Below the pieces are notes generated by a model. That model ran no database searches. It had not been told where the DNA came from and worked only from the letters and a program-made list of their open reading frames with translations. A stretch of 20,877 nucleotides of DNA, taken from assembly GCA_964580405.1 (NCBI GenBank), contig CAZOKM010000022.1:1-20877 (forward strand). The letters run 5' to 3'. The stretch is from JAGTRI01 sp964580405 (lineage in GTDB: Archaea > Thermoproteota > Bathyarchaeia > Bathyarchaeales > DTEX01). The position numbers were made by a program, and so were the translations under genes. Numbering within the stretch: the stretch's first letter is position 1; every line of letters starts with the position of its first letter. This document shows positions 1 through 7,422 of this stretch, in pieces.

Positions 1-103
1 TCATAATATATCTAGGGGAATTCAAATGGTAAAAATATTTCTCGAATAAAAAGCCAAAAAAACTTATTATTTTTCGTTAGAATGCGTGAATACTAAATCA
101 TCA
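1..103. other. AT-rich flank with possible terminator
   Basis: This is the non-coding left edge of the window. I see no gene in it. A run of seven A on the plus strand (56-62) reads as seven T on the minus strand, about 45 nt past the stop of the esterase gene. Archaeal termination often uses such T-runs, so this may end the esterase transcript. The stretch is too short to say what lies to the left. Confidence 0.3.
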
Positions 104-802
104 CTATTTTTTTGGCCAAATAACGTTCTTTCGCTTGCGTTTCTGTTTGAGGAGCCACTCGTACAGTTCAGGGTTGTCGTAGGTTCTGGTCCACGAGTCG
201 TGGCTCAGGTCGGGGTACAGCGTGAGCTTCACCCTTCCTCTGACCTTCTTGAGGGCGTCGAAGATGTCCTTCGAGTTCTGCACGGGCACGGCCTCGTCCT
301 TTTCGCCGTGGAAAATCCAAGTCGGAATGCGTTTGAGCGCGTTTATTCTGTCTTGGAACCCCGCGTCGCGCATCATGCCTCCGCAGATTGGGACAACCGC
401 CGCGAAGAGCTTCGGGTACGCCGAGGCGAGGTACCACGCTCCGTACCCTCCCATGCTCAGCCCCGTCAGGTAGACGCGCGACTCGTCAACCTTGTACTTC
501 CGCATGACGTCCACGATCAAGGCGTAGAGCTCTTCGGTCAGGCCTGGCCACGTGGTCTCCATGGGGCACTGCGGCGACACGGCGACGAACGGGAACTCCT
601 GCCTCTTCATGACGACCTTGGGGATTCCGTGCTTCTTGACGAGGTCGAGGTCGCTTCCCCTCTCGCCCATCCCGTGCAGAAACAGGACCAGCGGCCACTT
701 CTCGCCTGGCTTCTCGCCGTAGCCCTTCGGCAGGTAAAGCAGGTACTGCAGAGAAACTTTTTTCTCGATTGTCGTTTCGAAAACGTGCCTAGTTTGGCCC
801 AT
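104..802 (-). CDS. alpha/beta-hydrolase esterase (dienelactone hydrolase / phospholipase-carboxylesterase type)
   Basis: This is a 232-residue single-domain serine hydrolase, probably cytoplasmic because no signal peptide is visible. The nucleophile elbow is GLSMGG with Ser116. Asp169 in GEKDEAVP and His201 in LSHDSW complete a plausible catalytic triad, and HGMGE (43-47) is the oxyanion-hole loop after the VLFLHG strand. This pattern fits the prolyl-oligopeptidase-like, PHB-depolymerase-like and carboxylesterase groups; the ester or peptide substrate cannot be read from sequence. I chose ATG at 802 because GGTGGG lies 6 nt upstream (809-814) and a TATA box at 843-850 predicts transcription from about 820. 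In-frame TTG (817) and GTG (814) would add only 4 to 5 residues. It is a single gene next to sugar-metabolism genes, so a role in releasing acyl groups from carbohydrate is possible but unproven. Confidence 0.85.
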   Translation of the reverse strand: MGQTRHVFETTIEKKVSLQYLLYLPKGYGEKPGEKWPLVLFLHGMGERGSDLDLVKKHGIPKVVMKRQEFPFVAVSPQCPMETTWPGLTEELYALIVDVMRKYKVDESRVYLTGLSMGGYGAWYLASAYPKLFAAVVPICGGMMRDAGFQDRINALKRIPTWIFHGEKDEAVPVQNSKDIFDALKKVRGRVKLTLYPDLSHDSWTRTYDNPELYEWLLKQKRKRKNVIWPKK

Positions 803-842
803 CCAGCAACCCACCAACGGGCATTATCTATCACGTTAACAG

Positions 843-850
843 TATATAAG
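843..850 (-). promoter_or_regulatory. TATA box of esterase gene
   Basis: The minus strand reads CTTATATA, a close match to the archaeal box A. Counting 30 nt puts the transcript start near 820, giving an 18-nt leader that carries GGTGGG before the ATG at 802. Confidence 0.55.
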
Positions 851-886
851 CATCGAAAACCCAACTAGATTCTTAAAACCAGACAT

Positions 887-1930
887 TCACTGGTTTTTGA
901 CAGTTTCTATTAGGGTTATGACATTTTTTAGCGGGGAATCCGCCAGAATGGAGTGGGAGGGTCCCAGGATGTATCCTCCACCCGCTCCTACCTCCCTAAT
1001 CATGCGTTGCACGGTTTCCTTGACTTCCTTAGGGGATCCGAAGGGTAGTAGTTTTTGGATTCCGATGCCTCCGTGGAAGGAAAGCCTGTCCCCGAACTTT
1101 TTCTTCACTTCGTAAACGTTCATGATTTCCGGCTGGAACGGGTTGTAAACGTCCAAGCCTATCTCGATCAGGTCTGGAAAGATCGCTGTAACGTTCCCGT
1201 CCGAGTGGATGTACGTGGATTTTCCCGCCTCTTTCACGAGCGCAAACATCCTCGCCATCCTAGGCTTGATGAACCTGCGCCAGTTCTCGACGCCCATGAG
1301 AAGGCCGTCGCGGTAGCCCCAGTCGTCCCCGAAGCTGACCGCGTCTACGTCGTACTTCAGCATCTGCTTAATTGTGGCTAGGTAATACTCGGTCACGCCG
1401 TCCATCAGGTCCTCGACGAACTCTGGGTTTCGGTACATGTCTATTATGAGGTTCTGCATGCCCCTCAAAGCCCAAGCCGTCTCAAAGAGGTGCGCCTGAT
1501 CGGCAAGAATGAAGTAATCCTTGTTGTCCTCGATGAATCGGGGAAAATGCGAAAAAGCCGCCTTGGCGGGTGGTTCGGGAAATTTGAAGCCGCTTAACGA
1601 TGGCTCCTTGAGGACGCAGTTGACGGGGCGACCCCACTCTCCTTCGCCATAGAGTCCCCTCGTGTCCCAGATTATGCCCCACCCGTCCCGCCACAGTCCC
1701 GGGCTTACTTCCTCTTCGAGTCCGTGAAATTGCCCTCGGCTCTTGGGTTCGACGCTTCTGAAGTGGTTGCCAAGCCACTCGTCGAAAAAGCGGGGGTCCT
1801 CGAGACGGGCGTCCCCATAATGTTTCGCTACCTTCACTCGTATTGGACTCGTCAGGTCCATCTGCCAAGGCACTACGTCCACGTCTTCGTGCGCAATGGC
1901 GTCTTTCACTCTTGACCGTTTGGTTATCAC
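887..1930 (-). CDS. uroporphyrinogen decarboxylase (URO-D) family protein
   Basis: This 347-residue protein has the URO-D/MtaA/CmuA fold signature: an N-terminal RVKDAIAHEDVDVVP segment, the GDDWG loop (201-205), YIHSDGN (240-246) and a C-terminal GGGYILGPSHSI (317-328). In Zn-dependent corrinoid/CoM methyltransferases of this superfamily the equivalent motif is usually H-x-C-G. Here it reads H242-S-D-G, so the zinc-binding Cys is replaced by Asp and a standard methyl-transfer role is doubtful. True haem-pathway HemE is also unlikely given the neighbours. The start is GTG at 1930, with no clear Shine-Dalgarno site. It begins 18 nt after the stop of the isomerase gene on the same strand, so the two are very likely co-transcribed. 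A role in sugar or one-carbon metabolism is inferred from this pairing only. Confidence 0.8.
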   Translation of the reverse strand: MITKRSRVKDAIAHEDVDVVPWQMDLTSPIRVKVAKHYGDARLEDPRFFDEWLGNHFRSVEPKSRGQFHGLEEEVSPGLWRDGWGIIWDTRGLYGEGEWGRPVNCVLKEPSLSGFKFPEPPAKAAFSHFPRFIEDNKDYFILADQAHLFETAWALRGMQNLIIDMYRNPEFVEDLMDGVTEYYLATIKQMLKYDVDAVSFGDDWGYRDGLLMGVENWRRFIKPRMARMFALVKEAGKSTYIHSDGNVTAIFPDLIEIGLDVYNPFQPEIMNVYEVKKKFGDRLSFHGGIGIQKLLPFGSPKEVKETVQRMIREVGAGGGYILGPSHSILADSPLKNVITLIETVKNQ

Positions 1931-1948
1931 GGGTCTTTGTCACTCATT

Positions 1949-3316
1949 TTAATCCGTGATTATCGGCTCAACGTCAAGCAGGTAGCAGAGGTCCAGCAGC
2001 TCCTCCTTCAGGTCACCGTAGCACATTGAGATGTACTCGCTCCTCTGGTTCTGGACGAACCGTTCGACATCTCCATCGAGCTTTACGAAGGCGTGGGGCC
2101 AGCAGGGAAAGCCGCACTCGTTCAGCTCCTTCTGCAGCTTTGGCTTGGGCGGAACATACGACTCGCCGAGGGAGATGTGCATGAAGTACTTTCCCTTGAT
2201 TCTCGTCATCCGGGCAAGCGTCACTGTTCCGGGCTTGCACACGAGGCCCACGCAGATTCCGTCCGCGTCGCCTTCCCCGAACACTCCCCTCTTGCTGAGC
2301 TTGACTCCGTTCTTGTCTTCCGCGATGTTTAAGGGGCAGGTTCCGTCGGAAGTCATCACCACGACGTTGTCGCCTTTCCTTATTCGCTGAATGTCGGGGT
2401 TAAAAACCGAAGAGCCACTTAGCATTTGAAGAATGTACGCCGTGAGGGCCGTGTTCAGGTCTCCTATGCACGCGCTTGTGAAGCCCTCGTTCCCGAGCAG
2501 GCTCTGGGCGAGGCACGCGGTGGCGTAGTTGTCGCTGACTTCTGGGAAGCACTTGAGGGCAGTGAAGTTGAAAGAGTTCTCTTTAATGACCTTCTTCATA
2601 GCTAGATACAGCCTAATGGAGTGGTCCATGACGCCGTCGAACGGTGGGACCTCGCCCGCGACGTTCTTCAGCTCCTCGTATTCCCGTGCGACTTCGTCCT
2701 TCGGTATCCGTTCAGCTTTTTGAATAACCGCATATTGGTCGACGTGGTCCACGGTGACGCCGAACTTTTGCATCCACACGGCTTCGTCGACCCTCCCCGG
2801 AGTGGCGCCCATGCTGATTCCCCCAATCAAGCCAACGGTCGAACCCTTCAGCTGCTTCAATACCTTTGCCGCCTTGACGTAGCCCACTATTTTTTTCTGG
2901 GTCTCGGGGTCATCTGGGAAGCCGTAGACGAACTTGTGCTTGAGGCCGACCTCGTCGAACGCCCCGTGAAGCACCAGCGCCCCGCCGGTCCCCCAGCCCT
3001 GCGAAATCGGCGTCGTCCAAATCAGAATCGGCCTGGAACACAAAGACGCTGCGCCGACGAGCTCCGACGCCCAAAGCCACGAAGCCACATAAAGTATTAC
3101 GCAGTCAACGTTTTCTTTTTCCACGCTGCTAACTGCCGCTGCTGCATCTTTCTTTGTGCGTACGATTTCGCTGTATCTGCAAACGTCGAACCCAGCGTCC
3201 TTCAGGCTTTTCGCCGCCTGCTCGATCATTTGGCGGTTGATCAGGGGGCGACCGAAGGTGTCTATCATTTTTTCGTGGACGCCGCACGGAATGAAGCCTA
3301 CTTTGGGGGTTGACAT
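1949..3316 (-). CDS. L-fucose/L-arabinose isomerase family protein
   Basis: This 455-residue protein resembles the short archaeal and bacterial relatives of L-fucose isomerase (FucI itself is near 590 residues). The family interconverts aldoses and ketoses with a divalent metal. Probable metal ligands are Glu259 in KCFPE, Asp286 in CIGDLNTALT and His408 in GFPCWPHAF. A terminal ISMCYGD (429-435) matches the family's usual closing motif. N-terminal residues 1-165 form the Rossmann-like part, with WTTPISQGWGTGGAL (100-114) typical of the group. The position before Gly-Asp is Ile285 where relatives often have Glu. It is the first gene of an operon with the URO-D-like gene and is divergent from a sugar kinase, which supports carbohydrate use. 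The exact sugar is unknown. Start ATG 3316 sits about 6 nt after the start predicted from a TATA-like box. Confidence 0.85.
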   Translation of the reverse strand: MSTPKVGFIPCGVHEKMIDTFGRPLINRQMIEQAAKSLKDAGFDVCRYSEIVRTKKDAAAAVSSVEKENVDCVILYVASWLWASELVGAASLCSRPILIWTTPISQGWGTGGALVLHGAFDEVGLKHKFVYGFPDDPETQKKIVGYVKAAKVLKQLKGSTVGLIGGISMGATPGRVDEAVWMQKFGVTVDHVDQYAVIQKAERIPKDEVAREYEELKNVAGEVPPFDGVMDHSIRLYLAMKKVIKENSFNFTALKCFPEVSDNYATACLAQSLLGNEGFTSACIGDLNTALTAYILQMLSGSSVFNPDIQRIRKGDNVVVMTSDGTCPLNIAEDKNGVKLSKRGVFGEGDADGICVGLVCKPGTVTLARMTRIKGKYFMHISLGESYVPPKPKLQKELNECGFPCWPHAFVKLDGDVERFVQNQRSEYISMCYGDLKEELLDLCYLLDVEPIITD

Positions 3317-3344
3317 TTTGTTTCATGCACAAGTCGAGTATTTG

Positions 3345-3352
3345 ATATTTAT
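3345..3352 (-). promoter_or_regulatory. TATA-like box of isomerase/URO-D operon
   Basis: The minus strand reads ATAAATAT, predicting transcription from about 3322, six nt before ATG 3316. The transcript would be nearly leaderless. No Shine-Dalgarno site is seen, which fits. Confidence 0.4.
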
Positions 3353-3386
3353 CAGTTTCTAGGGGTCAGTCTGCAAGGCACAAAAC

Positions 3387-3436
3387 ATATTACGTGCTTG
3401 AGATTTCGGTATAACAGCTTTAAAATAATATTACGT
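3387..3436. repeat. two ATATTACGT direct repeats in divergent promoter region
   Basis: ATATTACGT occurs at 3387-3395 and again at 3428-3436, 41 bp apart, between the isomerase operon and the kinase gene. The second copy lies just downstream of the kinase TATA box. A shared operator is possible; only the repeat itself is seen. Confidence 0.35.
3418..3425 (+). promoter_or_regulatory. TATA box of PfkB kinase gene
   Basis: CTTTAAAA predicts a transcript start near 3448, leaving a leader of about 32 nt that holds a purine-rich GGCGGCGAG before the ATG at 3480. Confidence 0.4.
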
Positions 3437-3479
3437 AGCCATAAACTCTGTTGGCAAGGTTGTAGGCGGCGAGAAAAAA

Positions 3480-4385
3480 ATGTTCGACGTAATCGGGCTG
3501 GGGGCTTCTGCCTGCGACTTCTTAGGCGTGGTTCCCCACTATCCGGCGATGGACGAGAGGCTGAGGATGCTGGAGGTTCACCGCCAGGGAGGAGGAGAAG
3601 CGGCAACGGCCATGGTGACCCTTTCCAGGCTGGGAATGAATGCTTCTTACGTGGGGAAGGTCGGAGACGACGAGATGGGCAGGTTCATAGTCGGCGAATT
3701 CAAGAGGGAAGGCGTGGACACCAGCCACGTGGTGGTCGAAAGGGGCGGCTTATCGGTCTTCGCGTTCTCAATCGTCGACAAGGAAACAGGAAAAAGGACC
3801 ATACTCTGGCACAAACAACTAAAACCCCTGGCTCCCGACGAGCTGGACGAGGAGTTCATGCTCTCGGCGAAAATACTCCACGTCGACTACCACGAACCCG
3901 AAGCGGCTCTGGCGGCAGCCAGATGGTTCAGAGAGGCGGGCAAAACGGTTGTTCTGGACATCGACACCGTAGATTCGCAGCTGCAGAAGATGGTGAGGCT
4001 GGCCGACGTCGTCATAGGCTCGGAAACTTTTGCTAAGAGAATCGGTTCAGGCGGCGACTACTTCAGGGCAGCTGAGAAGGTTAGTTCCCTGGGGCCTGAG
4101 ACCACCGTGTTCACGCTGGGCGAGAAGGGGTGCCTGTGCAGGTCGAAGGGGGAAGCGTTCGTGCAGCCGGCCTTCGAGGTCGACGTCGTGGACACGACGG
4201 GAAGCGGGGACGTGTTCCACGGCGCGTTCATCTACGGAATCCTGCACAATTGGGACCTGAGGAAGACCGCCGAGTTCTCTAATGCCGTGGCCGCGATGAA
4301 ATGCAGGAAAGTCGGAGGCAGAGCGGGCATCCCCTCACGCAAGGAAGTGGACGAGTTCCTTAAGACCGCAAAAACTAAAAAATAG
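3480..4385 (+). CDS. PfkB/ribokinase-family carbohydrate kinase
   Basis: This 301-residue cytoplasmic kinase transfers phosphate from ATP to a sugar or nucleoside hydroxyl. The first PfkB signature is visible around residues 37-69, with the Gly-rich GGGEAATA followed by YVGKVGDDEMGRF. The second signature, DTTGSGDVFHGAF (238-250), contains the anion hole and the catalytic base Asp244. Length is normal for the family. It is transcribed divergently from the isomerase operon, and the shared 160-bp promoter region carries a repeated ATATTACGT. An isomerase plus a kinase would make a ketose phosphate from an aldose, but no aldolase lies in the window. Which sugar is used cannot be told. Start ATG 3480 is the natural beginning of the first beta strand (FDVIGLG). 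Confidence 0.88.
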   Translation: MFDVIGLGASACDFLGVVPHYPAMDERLRMLEVHRQGGGEAATAMVTLSRLGMNASYVGKVGDDEMGRFIVGEFKREGVDTSHVVVERGGLSVFAFSIVDKETGKRTILWHKQLKPLAPDELDEEFMLSAKILHVDYHEPEAALAAARWFREAGKTVVLDIDTVDSQLQKMVRLADVVIGSETFAKRIGSGGDYFRAAEKVSSLGPETTVFTLGEKGCLCRSKGEAFVQPAFEVDVVDTTGSGDVFHGAFIYGILHNWDLRKTAEFSNAVAAMKCRKVGGRAGIPSRKEVDEFLKTAKTKK

Positions 4386-4422
4386 GATAAAAGACCAAAG
4401 TTTATTCAAAGTGGGCACTTGC

Positions 4423-5226
4423 TCAAGTTGGCGCCAAGCCGCCGTTGAGCAAGATGGTCTGGCAGTTGATGAAGCCCGCCCTCTCAGAGCAAAGGAAGAC
4501 GACCAAATTCGCCACGTCCTCAACCGTGCACGCCCTTCTGACGGGAATCTTGCCGATTCTGCTCTTCACTAATTCTTCGGGAGATTTCGCCCCCTCCTTC
4601 TCCATGGAGATTTCGTAGAGGCTTGGGTTCTGGCTCCAGGCTCCCGCTTCGTAAATGTCGGTCGGCGCTACCGCGTTCACGGTGACGCCGAACTGCCCCA
4701 TTTCGCGCCCCAAAGCGTGGGTGAGTCCCCTCAGGGCGAACTTGCTCATGGAGTAGACCGACAGCCCGGCGCTGCCCACGACGCCCGACATCGAGCTGAT
4801 GTTGACGATTCTGCCGTATCCTTGGCGCTTCATGTGCGGAGTGACTGCTTTTGCACAGTGGACTGCCCCCTCCACGTTCACTCTCATCGTTGTCTCGAAC
4901 TCTTTCGCCGTGACGTCCTGGATGAAGTGGGGGATTACGACGCCCACGTTGTTCACGAGGATGTGAACCGCGCCGAACCTGCCGACGGTCTCCTCGACCA
5001 GGCGCTTGACGCTTTCCTCGCGCGTCACGTCCACCTCGCGGGCGACGCAGGCGGCTCCGGGGAACCTTTCCCTTACTTCGCGTTCCGTTTTCAAGGCTTT
5101 CTCGCCGTCGATGTCCGCGATGACCACGCACGCGCCCTCTTCCGCAAGTCCTAACGCGATTCCTCTGCCCACGCCTGACGCTCCGCCGGTCACAATCGCG
5201 GCTTTGCCTTTAAGGTTGAGCTGCAA
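4423..5226 (-). CDS. short-chain dehydrogenase/reductase (SDR), probably NAD-dependent
   Basis: This is a classical 267-residue SDR. TGGASGVGRG (13-22) binds the dinucleotide, and acidic residues at the end of the second strand (ADID, 37-40) suggest preference for NAD over NADP. NNVG (92-95), a Ser near 145 and Y158-x3-K162 form the catalytic set. The usual PG motif after NAVA is PTD (189-191), a mild deviation in the substrate loop. The substrate is unknown; oxidation of a sugar or other alcohol fits the neighbours. The start is TTG at 5226: GAGGA lies about 9 nt upstream and the protein begins just before the cofactor fold. It is convergent with the kinase gene, with a 37-nt gap. A 170-nt gap from the upstream permease gene suggests its own promoter. 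Confidence 0.88.
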   Translation of the reverse strand: MQLNLKGKAAIVTGGASGVGRGIALGLAEEGACVVIADIDGEKALKTEREVRERFPGAACVAREVDVTREESVKRLVEETVGRFGAVHILVNNVGVVIPHFIQDVTAKEFETTMRVNVEGAVHCAKAVTPHMKRQGYGRIVNISSMSGVVGSAGLSVYSMSKFALRGLTHALGREMGQFGVTVNAVAPTDIYEAGAWSQNPSLYEISMEKEGAKSPEELVKSRIGKIPVRRACTVEDVANLVVFLCSERAGFINCQTILLNGGLAPT

Positions 5227-5396
5227 TTCGAAAGTTCCTCAAACAAATAAAATGAATCTTCAGATAAGAGTTATGGGGATAAGCAACTATCTGACTAGCC
5301 GTCGAGGAGAAAACCAGTCTTCACTGAAGTCGAAAAACGTGACCTTCGGTATAAAGCCGACATTACCCATTTTCAGGATGAGACGGCATCCACGCC

Positions 5397-6206
5397 TTAA
5401 AGGTAGTGTAGCCCCTGCTCTTTAGCTGACTTTTCGAGGTACATGACCGTCAACTTCGCGACCACGGCAAGGATGATTAGCTGCAGGAAAAGTCCCACCC
5501 ACTCGTACTCGACGGGCATGATCGGCCGCGTGTTCATGACGTAGTACCTCAGAAGGTCCATGCCGAAGGTTATAGGCAAAGCGTACCCGGCCATCTGCAG
5601 CACCGCTGGAAGCAGCTGGAACGGGACGAACATGCCCGTGAGCATTTGGAACGCGAAGTTGAAGAAGCTAAAGATCGCAGTGGTCTGCCTGTACTTCAGG
5701 ACCAGACTGGCGAATATGGCGCCTAATTGTGCTACCGCTGCCACTGAGATCATGGTAGCCGTCAGTCCGAGGAAGACCCCGAACGGGGTCAGGGTTGAGC
5801 TCGTGAAGTACAGCGCCACGCAAAACATTGGCGTGAAGAATATTGTAGACTGCAGCGCTGAGGCGGCTATGTTGCTCGTGATGTACCAGTACCTCGAGAA
5901 CGGGCAGCTGAACGTGTAGTCGATTTGTCCTGAACTAAGTTCGCCCTGGAACATGCCCGCTGAGCCCCAAAGAGCCGTGTTCTGCCAGCTTTGGTAGCTG
6001 ATACCGAGTATTATGAAGGCGACATAGTTGGTTGAGCCCACAAGGTTGCTGAGCATATTGGTGTCAAACGCCATGGCGAAAATCAGCATACCGAACCCGA
6101 ACAGGAAGCTTCCCAGCATCTCAAAAACGAAGTTCGCCTTGTACCGCGTCATCGTCAGAAGGTTTCGCCAGACCGACATGTAAAACAGTTTAAATGCGCT
6201 AGGCAT
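5397..6206 (-). CDS. ABC-2 type transporter permease
   Basis: This 269-residue integral membrane protein has about six hydrophobic segments. The first follows residue 25 (VFEMLGSFLFGFGMLIFAMAF) and the last is near the C terminus (FLQLIILAVVAKLTVMYL). The layout matches ABC-2 export permeases of the DrrB/NodJ kind. It overlaps the end of the ATPase gene by 8 nt, and GGTGA lies a few nt before its ATG inside that overlap, which is strong evidence for translational coupling. The pair would form an exporter with the ATPase; the substrate is unknown (drug, lipid or polysaccharide are all possible for the family). Confidence 0.85.
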   Translation of the reverse strand: MPSAFKLFYMSVWRNLLTMTRYKANFVFEMLGSFLFGFGMLIFAMAFDTNMLSNLVGSTNYVAFIILGISYQSWQNTALWGSAGMFQGELSSGQIDYTFSCPFSRYWYITSNIAASALQSTIFFTPMFCVALYFTSSTLTPFGVFLGLTATMISVAAVAQLGAIFASLVLKYRQTTAIFSFFNFAFQMLTGMFVPFQLLPAVLQMAGYALPITFGMDLLRYYVMNTRPIMPVEYEWVGLFLQLIILAVVAKLTVMYLEKSAKEQGLHYL

Positions 6207-7167
6207 TTGTCTTCACCTCTTTTTCGCCGTTCTCCACGAAGAACGCGAACGCGTCCTCAAGGGAAGGCTCAACCATCCGCACCGGGACCTTCAAGCCCGA
6301 ACGCTTAAGCAGTTCCACAACGTCGGTCAAAATGTTGAAGGCGTCGTCGCAGTAAAGCCGCACGCTCTGCTCTTTAACCAAGTTCGTGACGCCGGGAAGC
6401 GCCGAAAGGTTCGCCTCCAGCTCTTTGCTGAGGTTGTTGGCTCCAATCTCCAGTGTCTCCTTCACGGTGACCCGCCTCTTGAACTCGGAGGACGTGCCGA
6501 TGAACTTTATCGCCCCGTGGTCAACCAGAGCCAGCCTGTCGCAGACCTCTTCAGCCTCGAGCATGTTGTGCGTCGTGATAACGAGGGTCATCCCGTGGTC
6601 CCGGGCGTACTTCTTGAGGTAGGTTCGTGCCCGGTGCCCCGTCAATGGGTCAAGGCTCTTGGAGGGCTCGTCGAGGAAGCACACCTGCGGGTTGTGTATG
6701 ATGGCCCTCATGACGATGACGAGCTGCTTTTCGCCCCCCGACAGCGCTATGAAGTGCCTGTCCATACGGTCCGTGAAGCCCACGCCCTCGGCAATCTCCT
6801 CAGCCCGCTCCTTCGACACCTTGTAGGGAATGTCCCTCAACGCGTAAGCGAAATACAGAAGGTTCTCTCGGACGCTGAGCCTCCAATACGCGGACCTTTC
6901 GGAGTCTTGGCCTGCGTAGCCGATGATCTGGCGCACCTTGTTTTCGTCCTTGTCGACGTCGAAGCCGCCGACCTCTGCGTGACCGCTTGTTGCCTTGAGA
7001 AGCGTAGTAAAGATCCTGACGAGGGTCGTCTTCCCCGCGCCGTTGGGTCCAAGCAGCCCGAATACCTCGCCCTTTCTAACGTTCAGGCTGAGGTGGTCGA
7101 GCGCCGTGACCTTTTTTTTGCCGTTGTAAACCTTGACTAGGTCCTCGCAGGTTACGGGGGTCTCCAT
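6199..7167 (-). CDS. ABC transporter ATP-binding protein (DrrA-like)
   Basis: This 322-residue ATPase powers the adjacent permease. Visible motifs are Walker A GPNGAGKT (40-47), the Q-loop at Gln87, signature LSGGE (142-146), Walker B VCFLDE (162-167) and the switch His200. The D-loop reads DEPSKSLDP where most relatives have DEPTxGLDP, a minor departure. Residues 230-322 form the C-terminal domain with a closing EPSLEDAFAF motif, typical of the daunorubicin-resistance-like group. The gene lies downstream of the 34-aa membrane protein, separated by 105 nt containing two interleaved inverted repeats. The ATG at 7167 has only a weak GTGAG upstream, so regulation through leader structure is conceivable. 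Confidence 0.9.
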   Translation of the reverse strand: METPVTCEDLVKVYNGKKKVTALDHLSLNVRKGEVFGLLGPNGAGKTTLVRIFTTLLKATSGHAEVGGFDVDKDENKVRQIIGYAGQDSERSAYWRLSVRENLLYFAYALRDIPYKVSKERAEEIAEGVGFTDRMDRHFIALSGGEKQLVIVMRAIIHNPQVCFLDEPSKSLDPLTGHRARTYLKKYARDHGMTLVITTHNMLEAEEVCDRLALVDHGAIKFIGTSSEFKRRVTVKETLEIGANNLSKELEANLSALPGVTNLVKEQSVRLYCDDAFNILTDVVELLKRSGLKVPVRMVEPSLEDAFAFFVENGEKEVKTNA

Positions 7168-7193
7168 CGCAGCTCACTATCAATGTTGTACGC

Positions 7194-7250
7194 TTTTACA
7201 GAAACAATGGCATGGTCACTTTAGTTAACTGTTCTGTAAAAAAGTGACCA
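7194..7250. repeat. two interleaved perfect inverted repeats upstream of the ABC genes
   Basis: Repeat A is TTTTACAGAA at 7194-7203 with its complement TTCTGTAAAA at 7232-7241. Repeat B is TGGTCACTTT at 7213-7222 with its complement AAAGTGACCA at 7241-7250. The order A-B-A'-B' means both hairpins cannot form as simple nested stems. They could be alternative hairpins, an H-type pseudoknot in the minus-strand RNA, or two overlapping DNA operators. An AGTTAACT palindrome (7223-7230) sits between the arms. The element lies 27 nt from the ATPase start codon and 23 nt past the stop of the small membrane protein. Confidence 0.6.
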
Positions 7251-7272
7251 GATTTACAATTCATCAGTCTTT

Positions 7273-7377
7273 TCAGAATAATGCGAACATGAAGAAGACC
7301 ATGTACCCTAGGAGGATGCCTCCGGTAACGGTCAAAGCCATTTTCGCGTATTCCTTTGTTTCAATATTTACTTTCAT
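7273..7377 (-). CDS. 34-residue single-pass membrane protein
   Basis: This small gene encodes 34 residues. The first 12 (MKVNIETKEYAK) are polar and charged; residues 13-34 form one uninterrupted hydrophobic helix with a GG pair and a GY, ending MFALF at the C terminus. A GGTGA ribosome-binding site lies 7 nt before the ATG (7385-7389). It starts 45 nt after the stop of the ArsR-like regulator and ends before the ABC ATPase on the same strand, so it probably shares their transcript. The N terminus would face the cytoplasm if the positive-inside rule applies. A role as an accessory or sensor subunit of the transporter or regulator is inference; I recognise no family. Confidence 0.6.
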   Translation of the reverse strand: MKVNIETKEYAKMALTVTGGILLGYMVFFMFALF

Positions 7378-7422
7378 TTTGAATTCACCAACACGACGTG
7401 TTCATTTTAGGGGGAAATGATG

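Noticed and set aside
86..868. Plus-strand open frame of 260 codons across the esterase gene
   Set aside because: The minus strand encodes an esterase with a full catalytic triad; the plus frame shows no motif.
887..1930. HemE (haem-pathway uroporphyrinogen decarboxylase)
   Set aside because: The HSDG motif, divergent sequence and sugar-isomerase neighbour do not fit a haem biosynthesis gene.
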